NCBI RefSeq assembly: GCF_024758705.1
Contig: NZ_CP096971.1
Coordinates: forward strand, 1,488,001 to 1,552,000
Origin: Sphingomonas sp. SUN019
GTDB lineage: Bacteria; Pseudomonadota; Alphaproteobacteria; Sphingomonadales; Sphingomonadaceae
Direction of reading: 5' to 3'
DNA length: 64,000 nt
Every line of letters begins with the position of its first letter. The stretch's first letter is position 1. Both the position numbers and the translations under genes were made by a program. Under the pieces are notes generated by a model. That model saw only the letters and a list, made by a program, of their open reading frames with translations, was not told where the DNA came from and made no database searches. Of the stretch, positions 51,279 through 61,877 are shown piece by piece.

Positions 51279-51564
51279 GGCTCACTCTCCCTTGTGATGT
51301 GACAACATACCGTCACGACCCCGCGATCTTGTCAAGCGGCCCGCGTCCGGACGGCGACCGCACCACCGCACTGGAAATGTTGGAAAACCTGTGATGTGGT
51401 CGTTCCGATGACCACCGCCGCCCCTCGCCGCGCCGATCCCCTCCAACCGCCGCCCCGCTCCAGCGCGGCCGAAAACACCGTTTCCCGGAACCTTCGGAAC
51501 CTTTGCCCCGCCGGAGCCGCAAAAAACGCGCTATCGTCTCAACATTCTCAATATTCGCGGCACG
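51279..51564. other. Gap between exbD and the outer membrane protein gene
   Basis: Between the exbD start and the terminator of the OMP gene. It presumably holds the exbD promoter. No credible gene or repeat was recognised on either strand. Confidence 0.5.
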
Positions 51565-51599
51565 AAAAAAGGGGCGAGGCCATCGCTGGCCCCGCCCCT
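51565..51599 (-). terminator. Rho-independent terminator of the OMP gene
   Basis: On the minus strand, AGGGGCGGGGCCA-GCGA-TGGCCTCGCCCCT (13-bp stem, one mismatch) is followed by TTTTTT. It lies 25 bases after the OMP stop and is the clearest intrinsic terminator in the window. Confidence 0.85.
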
Positions 51600-51623
51600 C
51601 GTGCAACCCGATCGGGCGACCGA

Positions 51624-52274
51624 TCAGAAGTGCGTCACGATACCCAACATCGGGCGGAAGCTGTGCGCGCTGCCGAAGGTCGACACTTCGCCGCGCAGGC
51701 GGAAGCCCGCGTTGCCGGTCAGGCCCTGCAGGCCGATGTCCTTCGGACCGACCTCGAAACCGACGCCGTACGTGATGTCGTCGAAGTCACGCGTCTTGTC
51801 CGCGCGCTTGGCGAAGTTCACCCACTGATATCCGACCTTGCCATAGAACAGGCCGCTCTCGCCCGCGCGCAGGCCGAACCGGCCGGCTGCACCATATTCC
51901 CAGTCGATGTCGCCCGAAATGCCCTTGGCGACATTGCCTTCCGCACCGACGAACACCGGGCCGAGCGGCACGTTGAAGCCCGCGACGCCCTGCACCAGGC
52001 TGCCGTTCAGCTTGTTGCCGCGCGTGCCGCCCGCGATTCCCGCAGGGTTCGGCTCGCTGTCGAACTGCTCCCAGCCGCCCATGATGCCAACGTACGGATC
52101 GATGCCGAACGCGCGCGTGCCATCGGGTGCGGTCGCGGTGTCGGGCGATGCGGTCTGCATGTCGGTCGAGGTTTCGGCCGGGGCGGGCGTCGCGGGATAG
52201 CTGGCGTCCTGCGCGAAGGCGGGAGCGGCGACGAATGTCGCCGCAGCGGCGAGGACGAGGGGGAACTTGCGCAT
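51624..52274 (-). CDS. Outer membrane beta-barrel protein
   Basis: 216 residues with a signal peptide (MRKFPLVLAAAATFVAAPAF, then AQ). A Pro/Thr-rich linker is followed by an eight-stranded-barrel pattern: FGIDPYVGIMGGWEQF, VFVGAEGNVAKG, GLFYGKVGYQWVNF, ITYGVGFEVG and a C-terminal RPMLGIVTHF ending in Phe, as required for outer membrane insertion. It resembles the OmpA-like/opacity porin group. The ATG at 52274 follows AAAGGTAG. Confidence 0.8.
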   Translation of the reverse strand: MRKFPLVLAAAATFVAAPAFAQDASYPATPAPAETSTDMQTASPDTATAPDGTRAFGIDPYVGIMGGWEQFDSEPNPAGIAGGTRGNKLNGSLVQGVAGFNVPLGPVFVGAEGNVAKGISGDIDWEYGAAGRFGLRAGESGLFYGKVGYQWVNFAKRADKTRDFDDITYGVGFEVGPKDIGLQGLTGNAGFRLRGEVSTFGSAHSFRPMLGIVTHF

Positions 52275-52606
52275 GAAATCTACCTTTATTGTCATCATCC
52301 CCGGCCGCGCGGCTCTGGCCGTTCTGTGGCGACTGTCCGGCCGGTCCGGGGACTTGCTAAATAGGTAGGGCACGCTGTTTGTTGCACCGCGGCATGGCAA
52401 TTTTCCGCAGAAATCCAAGGCTGTTGCCGATCCGTCACGGTTCCTGTCACTGCTGTGAACGAACCGTGGCGAGGATAAGGCGGCGTGGGGAAAGCGCCGC
52501 ATTGCGACCATCAATGCGGCGTCGATCGCCGGAACACGCCACGTAAAGGGCGTGACCTACCGCCGCTCATCCGCGCGCGGCAGGCGTTAAACGCGGCTCG
52601 TTTACC
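52275..52606. other. Gap between the OMP gene and the secreted nuclease gene
   Basis: 332 bases. It should contain the OMP promoter and the 3' end of the nuclease transcript. No credible gene, clear terminator or repeat was recognised. Confidence 0.5.
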
Positions 52607-55600
52607 TCATGGCCAGGCATGAACCTCGGCCAGCCGCTGGCCCAGGAAATCGCCGATCGTGTCGAACAGGCCGCCGAGGCCGGGCTGATGGTCCGAATAG
52701 AAATCGGGCGCGGCGAACTTGACCGCGGCGGCGTTGTTCACACCCAGCAACGTCATCGACGTGCCCTGGCTGAACGTCAGCGTCAGGTCGGCCGCGCCGT
52801 CGCGGTTGACGTCCTGCACCTTCGTACGCTGCAACGAAATCCCGTCGTCCAGGATGATCCGATCGAGCGCCGTATCGAAATCGGTGATCGTGTCGCTGCC
52901 GTCGAACCGCCCGAAATGGAACATGTCGGCCCCGGTCCCGCCCGAGAGCGTATCGTTGCCGAGGCCCCCGAACAGCACGTCCTTCCCCGCGCCGCCCGAC
53001 AGGGTGTCGTCGCCCAGATCGCCGAACAGGACGTCGTTGCCATCGCCGCCATTTAGCTTGTCGCGACCAAGGCCACCGATCAGCAGATCATGCCCGCCCA
53101 GTCCGTTCAGCGTGTCGTTGCCCAGCAGCCCGCGCAGCGTATCCTCGCCCGCGGTGCCGGTCACCGTCCCGCCGAACAACGGCGCGTATTTCGTCACGCC
53201 GTCCGCGACGCCGGTCACGGTCAGGTCGACCGTCGCGGTGCTCGTCAGACCGGCCCCGTCGGTCACGGTGTAAGTGAAGCGATCGGTCGCGGTCGCACCG
53301 GGCGCGAGCGCATCGAACGCGTCATTGTCCGCGACGTAGCGCAGCGTCTGCGTCGTGGGATCGAACTGCAGGCTGCCGAGCGTACCGGTCGTGTCGACCG
53401 CGCTGATCGCCAGCGTCTGCCCGGCGTCGGGGTCGCTGTCGTTGGCGAGCAACGTTCCCCACAGATTGCCGGTCGTCGCATCCTCGTTCACCGCGACCTG
53501 ATCACCCTGCGCGACCGGTGCCTCATTGACGTCGGTCACGAAGATCGTGAACGCCTTGTCGGTGCTCAGCCCGCCGCTGTCGGTCGCGCGTGCGGTGATC
53601 GCATAGGCGGCGGCCAACGCCTCGAAATCGAGCATCCCGGTCGTCGTGACCACACCCGTCGCGGCGTCGATCGCGAACAGGCCACCCGCATCGTCGATCA
53701 GAGCGTAGGTCAGCGTGTCGTTCGCGGTATCGGTTGCCGACACCGTTCCGACCACCGCGCCCGCCGCCAGATTCTCCGCGACGCTGGCGTTGCTGATGAC
53801 CACATCGGTCGGCGCCGCGCCCAGCCGCAGCAATGCAAGCTGCGGATCATGATCGGTCGCGCGGCCAGCGGCCCCGAACTGTGCATTGATATGCACCGCG
53901 TCGAACTGCGCGCCGCCGACCAGTCCGCCAGTGACCAGGATGTTGTCGAGCGCCTGCGCATTGCCCTCGAACATATAACTGTAGCGTTCTTCCTCGGGCA
54001 GCAGGCTGTTGAGGTTCGTCAGCACGCCGCCCTTGGCCGGATCGGTCAGCTGGGTCTGCGCATCCTCGAAATAGAAGCCGTTCCAGTCGCCCAGCACCGC
54101 GACGTTCAGCGACGGATCGGTCGCGAGTTGATCTTGGATATACGCCTTCACCCCCGCCGCCTGCGCGGTGCGCGCGGCGTCGCCCGCATTGGCCGGCGGC
54201 TGCGTATCGCCCCACAACGGATCGCTGCCGCCGCGCGAGGTGAAGTGGACGTTGATCGCGGTGATCGTCTGCCCGGCAAAGCCGAACTGCGCGACCAGCG
54301 GACTGCGGCTGCCGGCATAGGCCGATCCCGCGATCAGCTCGGCGCTACCCTCGACATAGGAAACGCGGTCGATGTTGTAGAGGTAGCCGTTACGGATATT
54401 GCCGCCCGGCTCACCGCCGGTCGTGTTCGGCGCACTCGGCGCGACCTCGACATACGCGTAATGCTTGCCCGATTCGGCGAAGATCGCGTCGATCAGCCCC
54501 TGCGCGGTGACCGTTCCCGAAAGGTCGCTGCCCGTCCCCGCGCCGTCCGCGTCCTGAATTTCCTGCAGCGCGACGATATCGGGTGCGCCGAGGCTGTAGA
54601 CGATGTTGCCTGCCAAAACGTCGAACTTGTTGTCGCCCGGATCGAGGTTCTCGACATTGTAGGTCGCGATCGACAGATTGTTGGCGTCGCCCGACAGCGT
54701 AGTCGCCTCGCGCTCCAGCGTCACGTCCTTGGTCACCGTGACCGCCTCGGTCACCAGCACCTCGTAGTAATTGAACGAGTAATTGAGCACGCCGGTGACG
54801 CTGCTCAACTGGTCGCCGATCGAATAGCCCGGCGTAAAGCCCGCGAAGATCGCGCTGTCGTCGTCGATCTGGATTTTCTCAGGGTTATAGTCGCCGTCGG
54901 AGATCGTGATTCCGCCGCGGTCGTTGACGCCGGTCGCGCCGACGCCCAGCGAGGCGACGACGTCGGTCTCACCGAAATTGGTCGTGTTCGACACTACCTG
55001 CGGCGCGTCGATCGTGACGCGCATCCCCTCCAGCGATTCCCAGAAATCGATGCCGTCGGTGGTGGGATCAAAGCTGGTGAAGCCGTCGTCGTCGATCGTG
55101 TCGGTCGGCGGCAGCAGCCCGCCCGCCCCGATCAGCACCGCGGCGGGCAGCGCATTGCCGCTGCTCTCGACCGTGATCGTCGGCGCGCCGATCTGCGTCA
55201 CCGACAGCCCGCCCGCGCCGCCGGTGAACTCGCCGACCGTCCCGCGCACCGCGATCGCATCGCCCGCCAGCACGCTCGGCGCTGCCCCGGTGAAGACGAA
55301 GATGCCGTCAGAAGTCGCCGCATCGCCGTCGCCGGTCGCGGACTGAAGGTAGAAGCCGTTGCTGTCGACCGCGGTCACGATGCCGGTCGTCAGCACGATC
55401 TGGTTCACGAACGCCGACGTGTGGCCCGCGCCCTGAATAGCGCCGATCGACAGCGTGACGGGATCGTCGTTGACGATCGTGGCGGTCGCCTGACCGTCTT
55501 CGATCACCACGTCGCCGGTGGTCGCGCCAAGCGTCACGGTCAGCGTCTCATTACCTTCGCCGACCAGATCACCCGCTACCGGAATGATGATCTGCTTGCT

Positions 55601-57169
55601 CGTCTCACCCGCCGCGAAGCTGAGCGTGCCATTGAGCACCGCGCCGGGCGACAGGTCCGCCGCATCGGCGGTGCCGTCCAGCGTCACCGCATAATCGACC
55701 GTCGCCGCCAGCGCGGACCCGCCCGCGCGGAACACCGTGACCACCAGATTGATCGTCCCCGCGTCGTCCTCGACCACACTCGCATCCGCGATCCGCAGCA
55801 CGCCGGTGCCGGTCGGCGACAGGAAGCTCTGCCCGGCGTTGACCGTCCCGAAACTGTCGTCGCTCGCCGTCGTCCAGATGAAGTCCGCCGCGCTCGCGCC
55901 GCTGCCCGTCAGTTGCAGCGAGAAACCTGCGGCGGGAACGGGTTCTTCGGCGACGCCGATGTCATTGCTGGTCAGGCCGGTCGCCGCGCCGCTCGTCGCG
56001 ACGAACGCGCCCTCATACGACAGGAACTGCACCACCCGGCCCGCCGCATCGACCAATGCGATGCCGTCGGGCGCGCCGTTCTGGATGTCGGCCGCCGCGA
56101 ATGACAGCGCGCCATAGCCGTTCTGTTCGTCGTCGATCGTGCCCGACAAGGCGATCGTCTTGTACGCTGCGCCGCCGTTGCCATTGTACAGCACCAGCGA
56201 CCAGCCGGTCAGGTCGGTGCCCGCAGTGCCAGCAACCTCGATCGCCTCGCCCGCATCGACGCTCACATTGTCGTAGTGGATTTCGTTGATGAAGACGTTC
56301 GCGATCGGAGCAGGCGGCGCGATATCGTCGTTCAGGATCGTGCCGGTCGCGACCGCATCGCCCAGCGCCGCGCCGCCGGTCGCGGCGGAGAGCGTCACGG
56401 TCAGCGTCTCGTCGGCCTCGAACACCGCATCGCCCTGCACGGGGACGCGGATTTCGGCGGTCGTCGCGCCATCGGCGAAGCTGACCGTTCCCGACAGGGC
56501 CGCAGCCGCCGCGAGATCGGTGGCGCTGGCGCTGCCGAGCGCGACCGTCCACGTCGCCGACACCACGCCGACGCTGCCGTCGGTACGGCTGACGGTGAAC
56601 ACCAGGTCGCGCGTCCCGGCATCGCCCTCGGTCACCGAAGCATCGGCCACTGACAGGGTGCCGTTGGCCGCCGCGACCGTGCCGAACGCCTGCCCCGCAT
56701 TCACCGCCCCGAAGCTGCCAGCCGACGGCGCGGCCCAGGTGAAATCGCTCGCCTGCGTCCCGCTACCCTTCAATTGCAGCGTGAAGCCGACCGCGTCGCT
56801 GCCGTTCTCGATCACGCCGATATCGGTGCTGGTCAGCCCCGCGGCCGGGCCGTTGGTCGCCGTCATCACGCCTTCATACGACAGGAACTGCACGACCACG
56901 CCCGCCGCGTCGACCAGCGCGATGCCGTCGGGCGATCCGTTCTGAAGCCCCGCGCGCAGGAAAGACAAGGTGCCGAAACCGTTTTGGCTGTCGGGAATGA
57001 TCCCCGACAGATTGATCTGGTCGTAGCTCGCCCCGCCGCTGCCGTTGTAGAATACGACGCGCCAGCCGGTCAGGTCGGTCCCGGCGATCCCCGCCAGCTC
57101 GAACCCTTCGCCGACATCGCCGCCCGCGTTATCGTAATGGATTTCGTTGAAGAAGATATTGGCCGCCAT
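52607..57169 (-). CDS. Secreted multidomain endonuclease (ExeM/NucH-like) with RTX repeats
   Basis: 1520 residues. Approximate order: lamin-tail domain (1-155, FFNEIHYDN), Calx-beta (190-290), second lamin-tail domain (290-460, FINEIHYDN), second Calx-beta (470-580), an OB-like segment (600-820), an EEP nuclease domain (830-1110; [34 protein letters not shown]), cadherin-like repeats (1115-1320), and RTX calcium repeats (1340-1425, [20 protein letters not shown]). There is no N-terminal signal peptide; the RTX region and acidic C-terminus indicate type I secretion. Such enzymes degrade extracellular DNA. The ATG at 57169 follows GGGGA. No type I secretion genes are adjacent. Confidence 0.9.
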   Translation of the reverse strand: MAANIFFNEIHYDNAGGDVGEGFELAGIAGTDLTGWRVVFYNGSGGASYDQINLSGIIPDSQNGFGTLSFLRAGLQNGSPDGIALVDAAGVVVQFLSYEGVMTATNGPAAGLTSTDIGVIENGSDAVGFTLQLKGSGTQASDFTWAAPSAGSFGAVNAGQAFGTVAAANGTLSVADASVTEGDAGTRDLVFTVSRTDGSVGVVSATWTVALGSASATDLAAAAALSGTVSFADGATTAEIRVPVQGDAVFEADETLTVTLSAATGGAALGDAVATGTILNDDIAPPAPIANVFINEIHYDNVSVDAGEAIEVAGTAGTDLTGWSLVLYNGNGGAAYKTIALSGTIDDEQNGYGALSFAAADIQNGAPDGIALVDAAGRVVQFLSYEGAFVATSGAATGLTSNDIGVAEEPVPAAGFSLQLTGSGASAADFIWTTASDDSFGTVNAGQSFLSPTGTGVLRIADASVVEDDAGTINLVVTVFRAGGSALAATVDYAVTLDGTADAADLSPGAVLNGTLSFAAGETSKQIIIPVAGDLVGEGNETLTVTLGATTGDVVIEDGQATATIVNDDPVTLSIGAIQGAGHTSAFVNQIVLTTGIVTAVDSNGFYLQSATGDGDAATSDGIFVFTGAAPSVLAGDAIAVRGTVGEFTGGAGGLSVTQIGAPTITVESSGNALPAAVLIGAGGLLPPTDTIDDDGFTSFDPTTDGIDFWESLEGMRVTIDAPQVVSNTTNFGETDVVASLGVGATGVNDRGGITISDGDYNPEKIQIDDDSAIFAGFTPGYSIGDQLSSVTGVLNYSFNYYEVLVTEAVTVTKDVTLEREATTLSGDANNLSIATYNVENLDPGDNKFDVLAGNIVYSLGAPDIVALQEIQDADGAGTGSDLSGTVTAQGLIDAIFAESGKHYAYVEVAPSAPNTTGGEPGGNIRNGYLYNIDRVSYVEGSAELIAGSAYAGSRSPLVAQFGFAGQTITAINVHFTSRGGSDPLWGDTQPPANAGDAARTAQAAGVKAYIQDQLATDPSLNVAVLGDWNGFYFEDAQTQLTDPAKGGVLTNLNSLLPEEERYSYMFEGNAQALDNILVTGGLVGGAQFDAVHINAQFGAAGRATDHDPQLALLRLGAAPTDVVISNASVAENLAAGAVVGTVSATDTANDTLTYALIDDAGGLFAIDAATGVVTTTGMLDFEALAAAYAITARATDSGGLSTDKAFTIFVTDVNEAPVAQGDQVAVNEDATTGNLWGTLLANDSDPDAGQTLAISAVDTTGTLGSLQFDPTTQTLRYVADNDAFDALAPGATATDRFTYTVTDGAGLTSTATVDLTVTGVADGVTKYAPLFGGTVTGTAGEDTLRGLLGNDTLNGLGGHDLLIGGLGRDKLNGGDGNDVLFGDLGDDTLSGGAGKDVLFGGLGNDTLSGGTGADMFHFGRFDGSDTITDFDTALDRIILDDGISLQRTKVQDVNRDGAADLTLTFSQGTSMTLLGVNNAAAVKFAAPDFYSDHQPGLGGLFDTIGDFLGQRLAEVHAWP

Positions 57170-57295
57170 TGGAAATCCCCGAAGAAAATGCTCGCGCAGG
57201 TGAAGGCAGGAATCAAGCGCCACGCCGCTCGCCAGATCATCCGAATTGCGCCTAGGGGGGCTGTGTGACACGCTGATTGCATCACCGACGCTGAC

Positions 57296-57324
57296 TTGTC
57301 AGACTCTCGCGTCATTCCTATAAT
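57296..57324 (+). promoter_or_regulatory. Near-consensus sigma-70 promoter of the Xre-RES module
   Basis: TTGTCA at 57296-57301, a 17-base spacer and TATAAT at 57319-57324, 33 bases before the antitoxin ATG. This is the best-looking housekeeping promoter in the window and fits a toxin-antitoxin operon that is strongly made and then repressed. Confidence 0.7.
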
Positions 57325-57356
57325 CGCATTCAATCTATTTCATTCTGGAGAACGCG

Positions 57357-57734
57357 ATGGCGACGGTTCAGGCATGGCAGGGAAACGATGAAAACCGCGT
57401 GCTGACTGCAGCGGTGTCGCGCGTCGCCACCTGCTGGAAACTGACCAACGCGCAACTCGGCGCGATCCTCGGACTTTCGCCCGCAACCGCCTCTCGGTTG
57501 CGGTCGGGCGGTTTCGAACTCGATCGTTCGAGCAAGGCATTCGAGCTGGGGCAATATCTGATCCGCCTGTTCCGCAGCCTGGATGCGCTGATGGGCAGTG
57601 ACGACGCCGCGTCCACGTCATGGCTGCACAGTCCCAATCTCGACCTCGACGGACGGCCGATCGACCTGATCCGGTCGATCCGCGGGCTGGACGCGGTGGC
57701 GAACTATGTCGACGACCACCGCGCGCAGGTCTGA
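57357..57734 (+). CDS. Xre/MbcA/ParS-type antitoxin
   Basis: 125 residues. A helix-turn-helix (KLTNAQLGAILGLSPATASRLRSG) is followed by the toxin-binding domain (ELGQYLIRLFRSLDALMGSD, SWLHSPNLDLDGRPIDLIRS, GLDAVANYVDDHRAQ), the standard Xre-MbcA-ParS pattern. It neutralises the RES toxin encoded by the overlapping next gene and represses the operon. The ATG follows GGAGA. Confidence 0.9.
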   Translation: MATVQAWQGNDENRVLTAAVSRVATCWKLTNAQLGAILGLSPATASRLRSGGFELDRSSKAFELGQYLIRLFRSLDALMGSDDAASTSWLHSPNLDLDGRPIDLIRSIRGLDAVANYVDDHRAQV

Positions 57735-58455
57735 CTCGGTCCCGACCGCTGCCGATTTCCGTGCCTACGCCGGGCCGGTCTCGCGGCTGGTCGAAGCGCA
57801 GCACCGCATCTCGACCAACCGCCTCGCCGCGACGCGCGAAGATCAGGCGCTGCTGGAAAATCTGGTCGAAGAGGTGAAGCCGGTGATGCCGCACGCCGCC
57901 CGCGGGCTGCACTATCTACTCGCGACGCCGTTTCGCTATGGTCATGCGAAGCCGTCACGGTTTCGCCGCGCGACCGAACGCCCCGGTATCTTCTACGCGG
58001 CCGAAGATATCGCCACCGCGATAGCCGAAACGGCGTATTGGCGGCTGCTGTTCTTCTCGCGCTCGCCCGGATTTCGGCCACCCAGCACGGTCGTAGAGCA
58101 TTCCGCCTTCACCGTGCCTGTCGCGGTCGATCGCGCGCTCGATCTCACCGCGCCGCCGTTCGACGTGCAGCGCGCGCTGTGGACCGACCCCGCCGATTAC
58201 GCCGCATGTCAGGACTTCGCGGCCTGCGCCCGGGCGATCGCAGCGCAAGCGATCCGCTACGCATCGGTGCGCGACCCCGATCACCGCGCGAACCTGGCCC
58301 TGCTCGATCCCGCCGTCTTCGCCAGCGCGGCCCCGACGATCGAGCAGACGTGGCACTTCCGCTACGAGGCGGGGCAACTCACCGCCTTCGCTGCCTTCCC
58401 GTCGAACGAGCGGTACGCCTTCACTTTCGCGACCTTCGGACTTTCGCCGCCCTAA
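57706..58455 (+). CDS. RES-family toxin (NAD+ phosphorylase/hydrolase type)
   Basis: 249 residues. The RES core is visible: PFRYGHAKPSRFRRATERPG with the Arg of the active site, IFYAAEDIATAIAETAYWRL with Tyr and Glu, and the later AIAAQAIRYASVRDPDHRANLAL and FASAAPTI (Ser). It depletes NAD+ in cells when not bound by its antitoxin. The ATG at 57706 overlaps the antitoxin gene by 29 bases; a start slightly later is possible. It is convergent with the regulator gene, overlapping by 4 bases. Confidence 0.88.
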   Translation: MSTTTARRSDSVPTAADFRAYAGPVSRLVEAQHRISTNRLAATREDQALLENLVEEVKPVMPHAARGLHYLLATPFRYGHAKPSRFRRATERPGIFYAAEDIATAIAETAYWRLLFFSRSPGFRPPSTVVEHSAFTVPVAVDRALDLTAPPFDVQRALWTDPADYAACQDFAACARAIAAQAIRYASVRDPDHRANLALLDPAVFASAAPTIEQTWHFRYEAGQLTAFAAFPSNERYAFTFATFGLSPP

Positions 58456-59852
58456 TCCCCTGCAAAGGTCAGCGCGGTCATTCGGCGTTCGCGTTCGTTG
58501 ACGGTCAGTGCGCGGCCCGCGGGGGCGGCGGCGCGCTGCGGGCAATCGGGGCGGACGCAGGCGCGGCAGCCAAGCCCGATCGGCATCACCACGCCGCTCA
58601 AGTCGAACCCACGCGCAGCCGCGACGCTCCCCGCCAGCTCCGCCGCCACCCCGATCCCGATCGCAAACTCCGCCGCTACCGCGCCGTAGCGCCGACCTTG
58701 CGGGTTGACCGTCCGCGCCATCGTCAGCCAGCGCGCGCCCGTATCGCTTCCGACGCCCTCGATCTCGACCAACTGCACCACCAGACTGCCCGGCCGGTCG
58801 AATGCGCGGTGCAGATGCCACAACGGACACCGTCCGTCCGCCTCCACCAGCGCCGCGCCGCTCGCGCCCGCATAACGCTTCGACGATTGCCCGGCGCGGT
58901 CGATGCGAATCATGAAGAACGGCAACCCCCGCGCCCCGACGCGCTGCAACGTCGTCAGCCGGTGCGCGACCTGTTCGAACCCTGCGCCGAACCGCCGCTG
59001 GAGCAGTTCGATGTCATACCCCGTCGCCTCGCACGCGCGCAGGAAGCGCGCATAGGGCATCATCACCGCGGCCGCGAAATAGCTCGACAGGTGGCGGCGA
59101 TACAGCCGGTCGGACGCACGATCGGCGAACCCGGCACCGAGCGCCAGCGCCTCGATCTCGCCGCGCGCTTCGATCTGCGCCAACTGGAATGCAGCGGCGA
59201 AGGTGCGGCTTGCCGGGTCGAGCAACTCGCTCAACTGCAATTGTCGCGCGTGCAGGTCCAATCGCCGCAGCATGTCCGGCATCACCTCCACCGGCAGCAC
59301 GCGGATCGTCAGGCTGTGCTTCACCCGCAGGCGCTCGGCGATCGCGCCGTACAGGTCGCCCGCCCCCAGCCGCAGTTCGTCCGCCAGCGTCTCCGCCGCC
59401 GCATCGAGATCGGCGAAATGATTGCGCCAGCGCTCGATCTCGCGTCGCACCGGCGCGACCGGATCATCCGCCACCAACGCCGCCCCGCCACCCGCCAACA
59501 TACGATCGAAGGCGCGCGCGAACGCCTCGGCCCCGCCGGGCGCGGCGGCCAGCCATTCCTCCACCTCGTTGCGGTCGATCTCCAGATCGGCAAACAACGG
59601 ATCGGCCAGCCGCCGCCGCACCGCCGCCGCACCGCCGCCGGGCTCCCCCGCGGCCAGCGCGCGCGGATCGAAGTCGAACGTCTCGGCCAGTTTCACCAGC
59701 AACGCGGCGGTCAAAGGCCGCTGGTTGCGCTCGATCAGATTGAGATAGCTCGGCGAAATCGCCAGCGTTTCGGCCATGCCGGCCTGCGTCAGCCCTTGCT
59801 GCCGTCGCAATCGCCGTACGACGTGACCCGCCATCAATTTGCGATCGGCCAT
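58452..59852 (-). CDS. Short-chain fatty acyl-CoA regulator (ScfR/RamB/MccR type XRE protein)
   Basis: 466 residues. The N-terminal XRE helix-turn-helix is RRLRRQQGLTQAGMAETLAI followed by SPSYLNLIERNQRPLTA. The central part is an ImmA/IrrE-related domain in which the zinc-binding HExxH is replaced (YRRHLSSYFAAAVMMPY). The C-terminal DUF2083 domain has Cys in LGCRACVRPDCPQR. Family members sense short-chain acyl-CoA and control glyoxylate-shunt and propionate genes. It is divergent from the aceA operon, its likely target, with a palindrome in the intergenic region. Confidence 0.88.
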   Translation of the reverse strand: MADRKLMAGHVVRRLRRQQGLTQAGMAETLAISPSYLNLIERNQRPLTAALLVKLAETFDFDPRALAAGEPGGGAAAVRRRLADPLFADLEIDRNEVEEWLAAAPGGAEAFARAFDRMLAGGGAALVADDPVAPVRREIERWRNHFADLDAAAETLADELRLGAGDLYGAIAERLRVKHSLTIRVLPVEVMPDMLRRLDLHARQLQLSELLDPASRTFAAAFQLAQIEARGEIEALALGAGFADRASDRLYRRHLSSYFAAAVMMPYARFLRACEATGYDIELLQRRFGAGFEQVAHRLTTLQRVGARGLPFFMIRIDRAGQSSKRYAGASGAALVEADGRCPLWHLHRAFDRPGSLVVQLVEIEGVGSDTGARWLTMARTVNPQGRRYGAVAAEFAIGIGVAAELAGSVAAARGFDLSGVVMPIGLGCRACVRPDCPQRAAAPAGRALTVNERERRMTALTFAGD

Positions 59853-59901
59853 GCCGCGCTCCCTCCGGTTCCGAACCGATAAAGCGCCGCGCGATGAGCG
59901 T

Positions 59902-59916
59902 TGTCAATAATTGACA
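59902..59916. promoter_or_regulatory. Palindrome between the ScfR-like regulator and aceA (candidate operator)
   Basis: TGTCAATAATTGACA is a perfect 7-bp inverted repeat around one base, 50 bases before the regulator start and 128 before the 51-aa gene. Position and symmetry suit binding by the dimeric XRE regulator. Confidence 0.5.
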
Positions 59917-60043
59917 TAGCTACATCTGACAGAGCCAGTCGATGATACCCTGTGACACTATGATGACGGAATAGCGCATTGTCGCAAGGCGTTCGGTGCG
60001 CTCTTTAGGATCATCATCTGTATTGTTATCGACAGGAAATCAC

Positions 60044-60199
60044 ATGGACCCGACCCCGCAACGCAGCCGCGCCGTCTTCTCCACCGAAGATTTCGAGCTG
60101 ATGAAGGAGGCGGTCGGCGACTACATCAAGAAAATTGCCGACGAACCGCGTTCGGCCAAATTCTCGAACCTGTACCACCGCCTCGGCCGCCTCGGCTGA
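60044..60199 (+). CDS. Small conserved protein upstream of aceA (51 aa)
   Basis: 51 residues: MDPTPQRSRAVFSTEDFELM, KEAVGDYIKKIADEPRSAKF, SNLYHRLGRLG. It has an AGGAA ribosome site five to eight bases upstream. It is 34 bases before aceA and clearly in the same transcript. I know of no assigned function. The charged helical sequence could bind a partner protein. Confidence 0.7.
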   Translation: MDPTPQRSRAVFSTEDFELMKEAVGDYIKKIADEPRSAKFSNLYHRLGRLG

Positions 60200-60233
60200 G
60201 CCAACCTCTTTCGACTTTCCGGGGGCGTTTTCG

Positions 60234-61829
60234 ATGACCTATCAAGACCACAGCACCACGATCGGCCAGCTGATCCAGAGCCAAAACGGCACATGGGACG
60301 GCATCGATGCCGAGGCCGTCGCGCGTATGCGGTTGCAGAACCGCTTCCAGACCGGACTCGACATCGCGCGCTACACCGCCGCGATCATGCGCCGCGACAT
60401 GGCCGCTTACGACGCCGATCCGGCCGCGTATACCCAGTCGCTCGGCTGCTGGCACGGCTTCATCGGCCAGCAGAAGATGATCAGCATCAAGAAGCATTTC
60501 GGCACGACAAAAGGTCGCTATCTGTACCTGTCCGGCTGGATGGTCGCCGCGCTGCGCTCCGATTTCGGTCCTTTGCCGGACCAGTCGATGCACGAAAAGA
60601 CCAGCGTTCCCGCGCTGATCGAGGAGCTCTACACGTTCCTGCGCCAGGCTGATGCGCGCGAACTGGGCATGATGTTCCGCGAACTCGACGCCGCGCGCGA
60701 CGCCGGGAACGAGGTCGAGGCGCAACGCCTGCTGAACGCGATCGACAGTCACGAAACCCACGTCGTGCCGATCATCGCCGATATCGACGCCGGGTTCGGT
60801 AATGCCGAGGCGACGTACCTGCTGGCGCGCAAGATGATCGAGGCGGGTGCCTGCGCGCTGCAGATCGAGAACCAGGTCAGCGACGAAAAACAATGCGGGC
60901 ATCAGGACGGCAAGGTCACCGTCCCGCACGAGGACTTCCTCGCGAAGGTCCGCGCCTGCCGCTACGCGTTCCTGGAATTGGGCGTCGAGGACGGCATCAT
61001 CGTCACGCGCACCGATTCTCTCGGCGCGGGCCTGACCAAGCAGATCGCGGTCAGCAAGGAGCCGGGCGACCTCGGCGATCAATACAACAGCTATCTCGAT
61101 TGCGAGGAGATCGATCCGGCGACCGCGCGCAACGGCGACGTGATTCTCAACCGCGACGGCAAATTGCTGCGGCCGAAGCGCCTGCCGTCGAACCTGTTCC
61201 AGTTCCGCGAAGGCACCGGCGCGGATCGCTGCGTCATGGACTGCATCGCCTCGCTGCAGAACGGCGCGGACCTGTTGTGGATCGAAACCGAAAAGCCGCA
61301 CATCGAACAGATCGCGTCGATGGTCGACCGTATCCGCGAGGTCATCCCGAACGCCAAGCTGGTGTACAACAACAGCCCCAGCTTCAACTGGACGCTGAAT
61401 TTCCGCCAGCAGGTGTTTGACGCATGGCAACAGGCGGGTCAGGACGTGTCGGCCTATGACCGGGCGCGGTTAATGAGCGTCGACTATGACGGCACCGTGC
61501 TCGGCGACGAAGCCGACGAACGCATCCGCACCTTCCAGAAAGACGCGGCGGCGCGGGCGGGCATCTTCCACCACCTCATCACGCTGCCGACCTATCACAC
61601 CGCGGCGCTGTCGACCGACAATCTCGCGAAGGAGTATTTCGGCGACGCGGGGATGCTCGGCTACGTGAAGGGCGTCCAGCGCAAGGAAATCCGCGAAGGC
61701 ATCGCCTGCGTGAAGCACCAGAACATGTCAGGCAGCGACATCGGTGACGATCACAAGGAATATTTCGCGGGCGAGGCGGCGCTGAAGGCCGGCGGCACGC
61801 ACAACACGATGAATCAGTTCGCGGCGTGA
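60234..61829 (+). CDS. aceA: Isocitrate lyase (531-residue subfamily)
   Basis: 531 residues, the length of the Pseudomonas aeruginosa-type enzyme. The signature Cys221 is in SDEKQCGHQDGKV, with KQCGH in place of the more usual KKCGH, as in that subfamily. Other sites are GCWHGF, DIDAGFGNAEATY, TRTDSLGAG, ETEKPHIEQI and NNSPSFNW. It splits isocitrate to glyoxylate and succinate, the first step of the glyoxylate shunt. The ATG at 60234 follows GGGGGCG. It is probably controlled by the divergent ScfR-like regulator. Confidence 0.96.
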   Translation: MTYQDHSTTIGQLIQSQNGTWDGIDAEAVARMRLQNRFQTGLDIARYTAAIMRRDMAAYDADPAAYTQSLGCWHGFIGQQKMISIKKHFGTTKGRYLYLSGWMVAALRSDFGPLPDQSMHEKTSVPALIEELYTFLRQADARELGMMFRELDAARDAGNEVEAQRLLNAIDSHETHVVPIIADIDAGFGNAEATYLLARKMIEAGACALQIENQVSDEKQCGHQDGKVTVPHEDFLAKVRACRYAFLELGVEDGIIVTRTDSLGAGLTKQIAVSKEPGDLGDQYNSYLDCEEIDPATARNGDVILNRDGKLLRPKRLPSNLFQFREGTGADRCVMDCIASLQNGADLLWIETEKPHIEQIASMVDRIREVIPNAKLVYNNSPSFNWTLNFRQQVFDAWQQAGQDVSAYDRARLMSVDYDGTVLGDEADERIRTFQKDAAARAGIFHHLITLPTYHTAALSTDNLAKEYFGDAGMLGYVKGVQRKEIREGIACVKHQNMSGSDIGDDHKEYFAGEAALKAGGTHNTMNQFAA

Positions 61830-61877
61830 TGCAGTAGCCGCAGCAGACGCTGCGGCACGCCCGCATCACGCCCGGCC

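Noticed and set aside
53090..56104. 1004-codon open frame on the plus strand opposite the secreted nuclease
   Set aside because: Very long but antisense to a well-supported multidomain gene; the product is Arg/Asp-rich low complexity.
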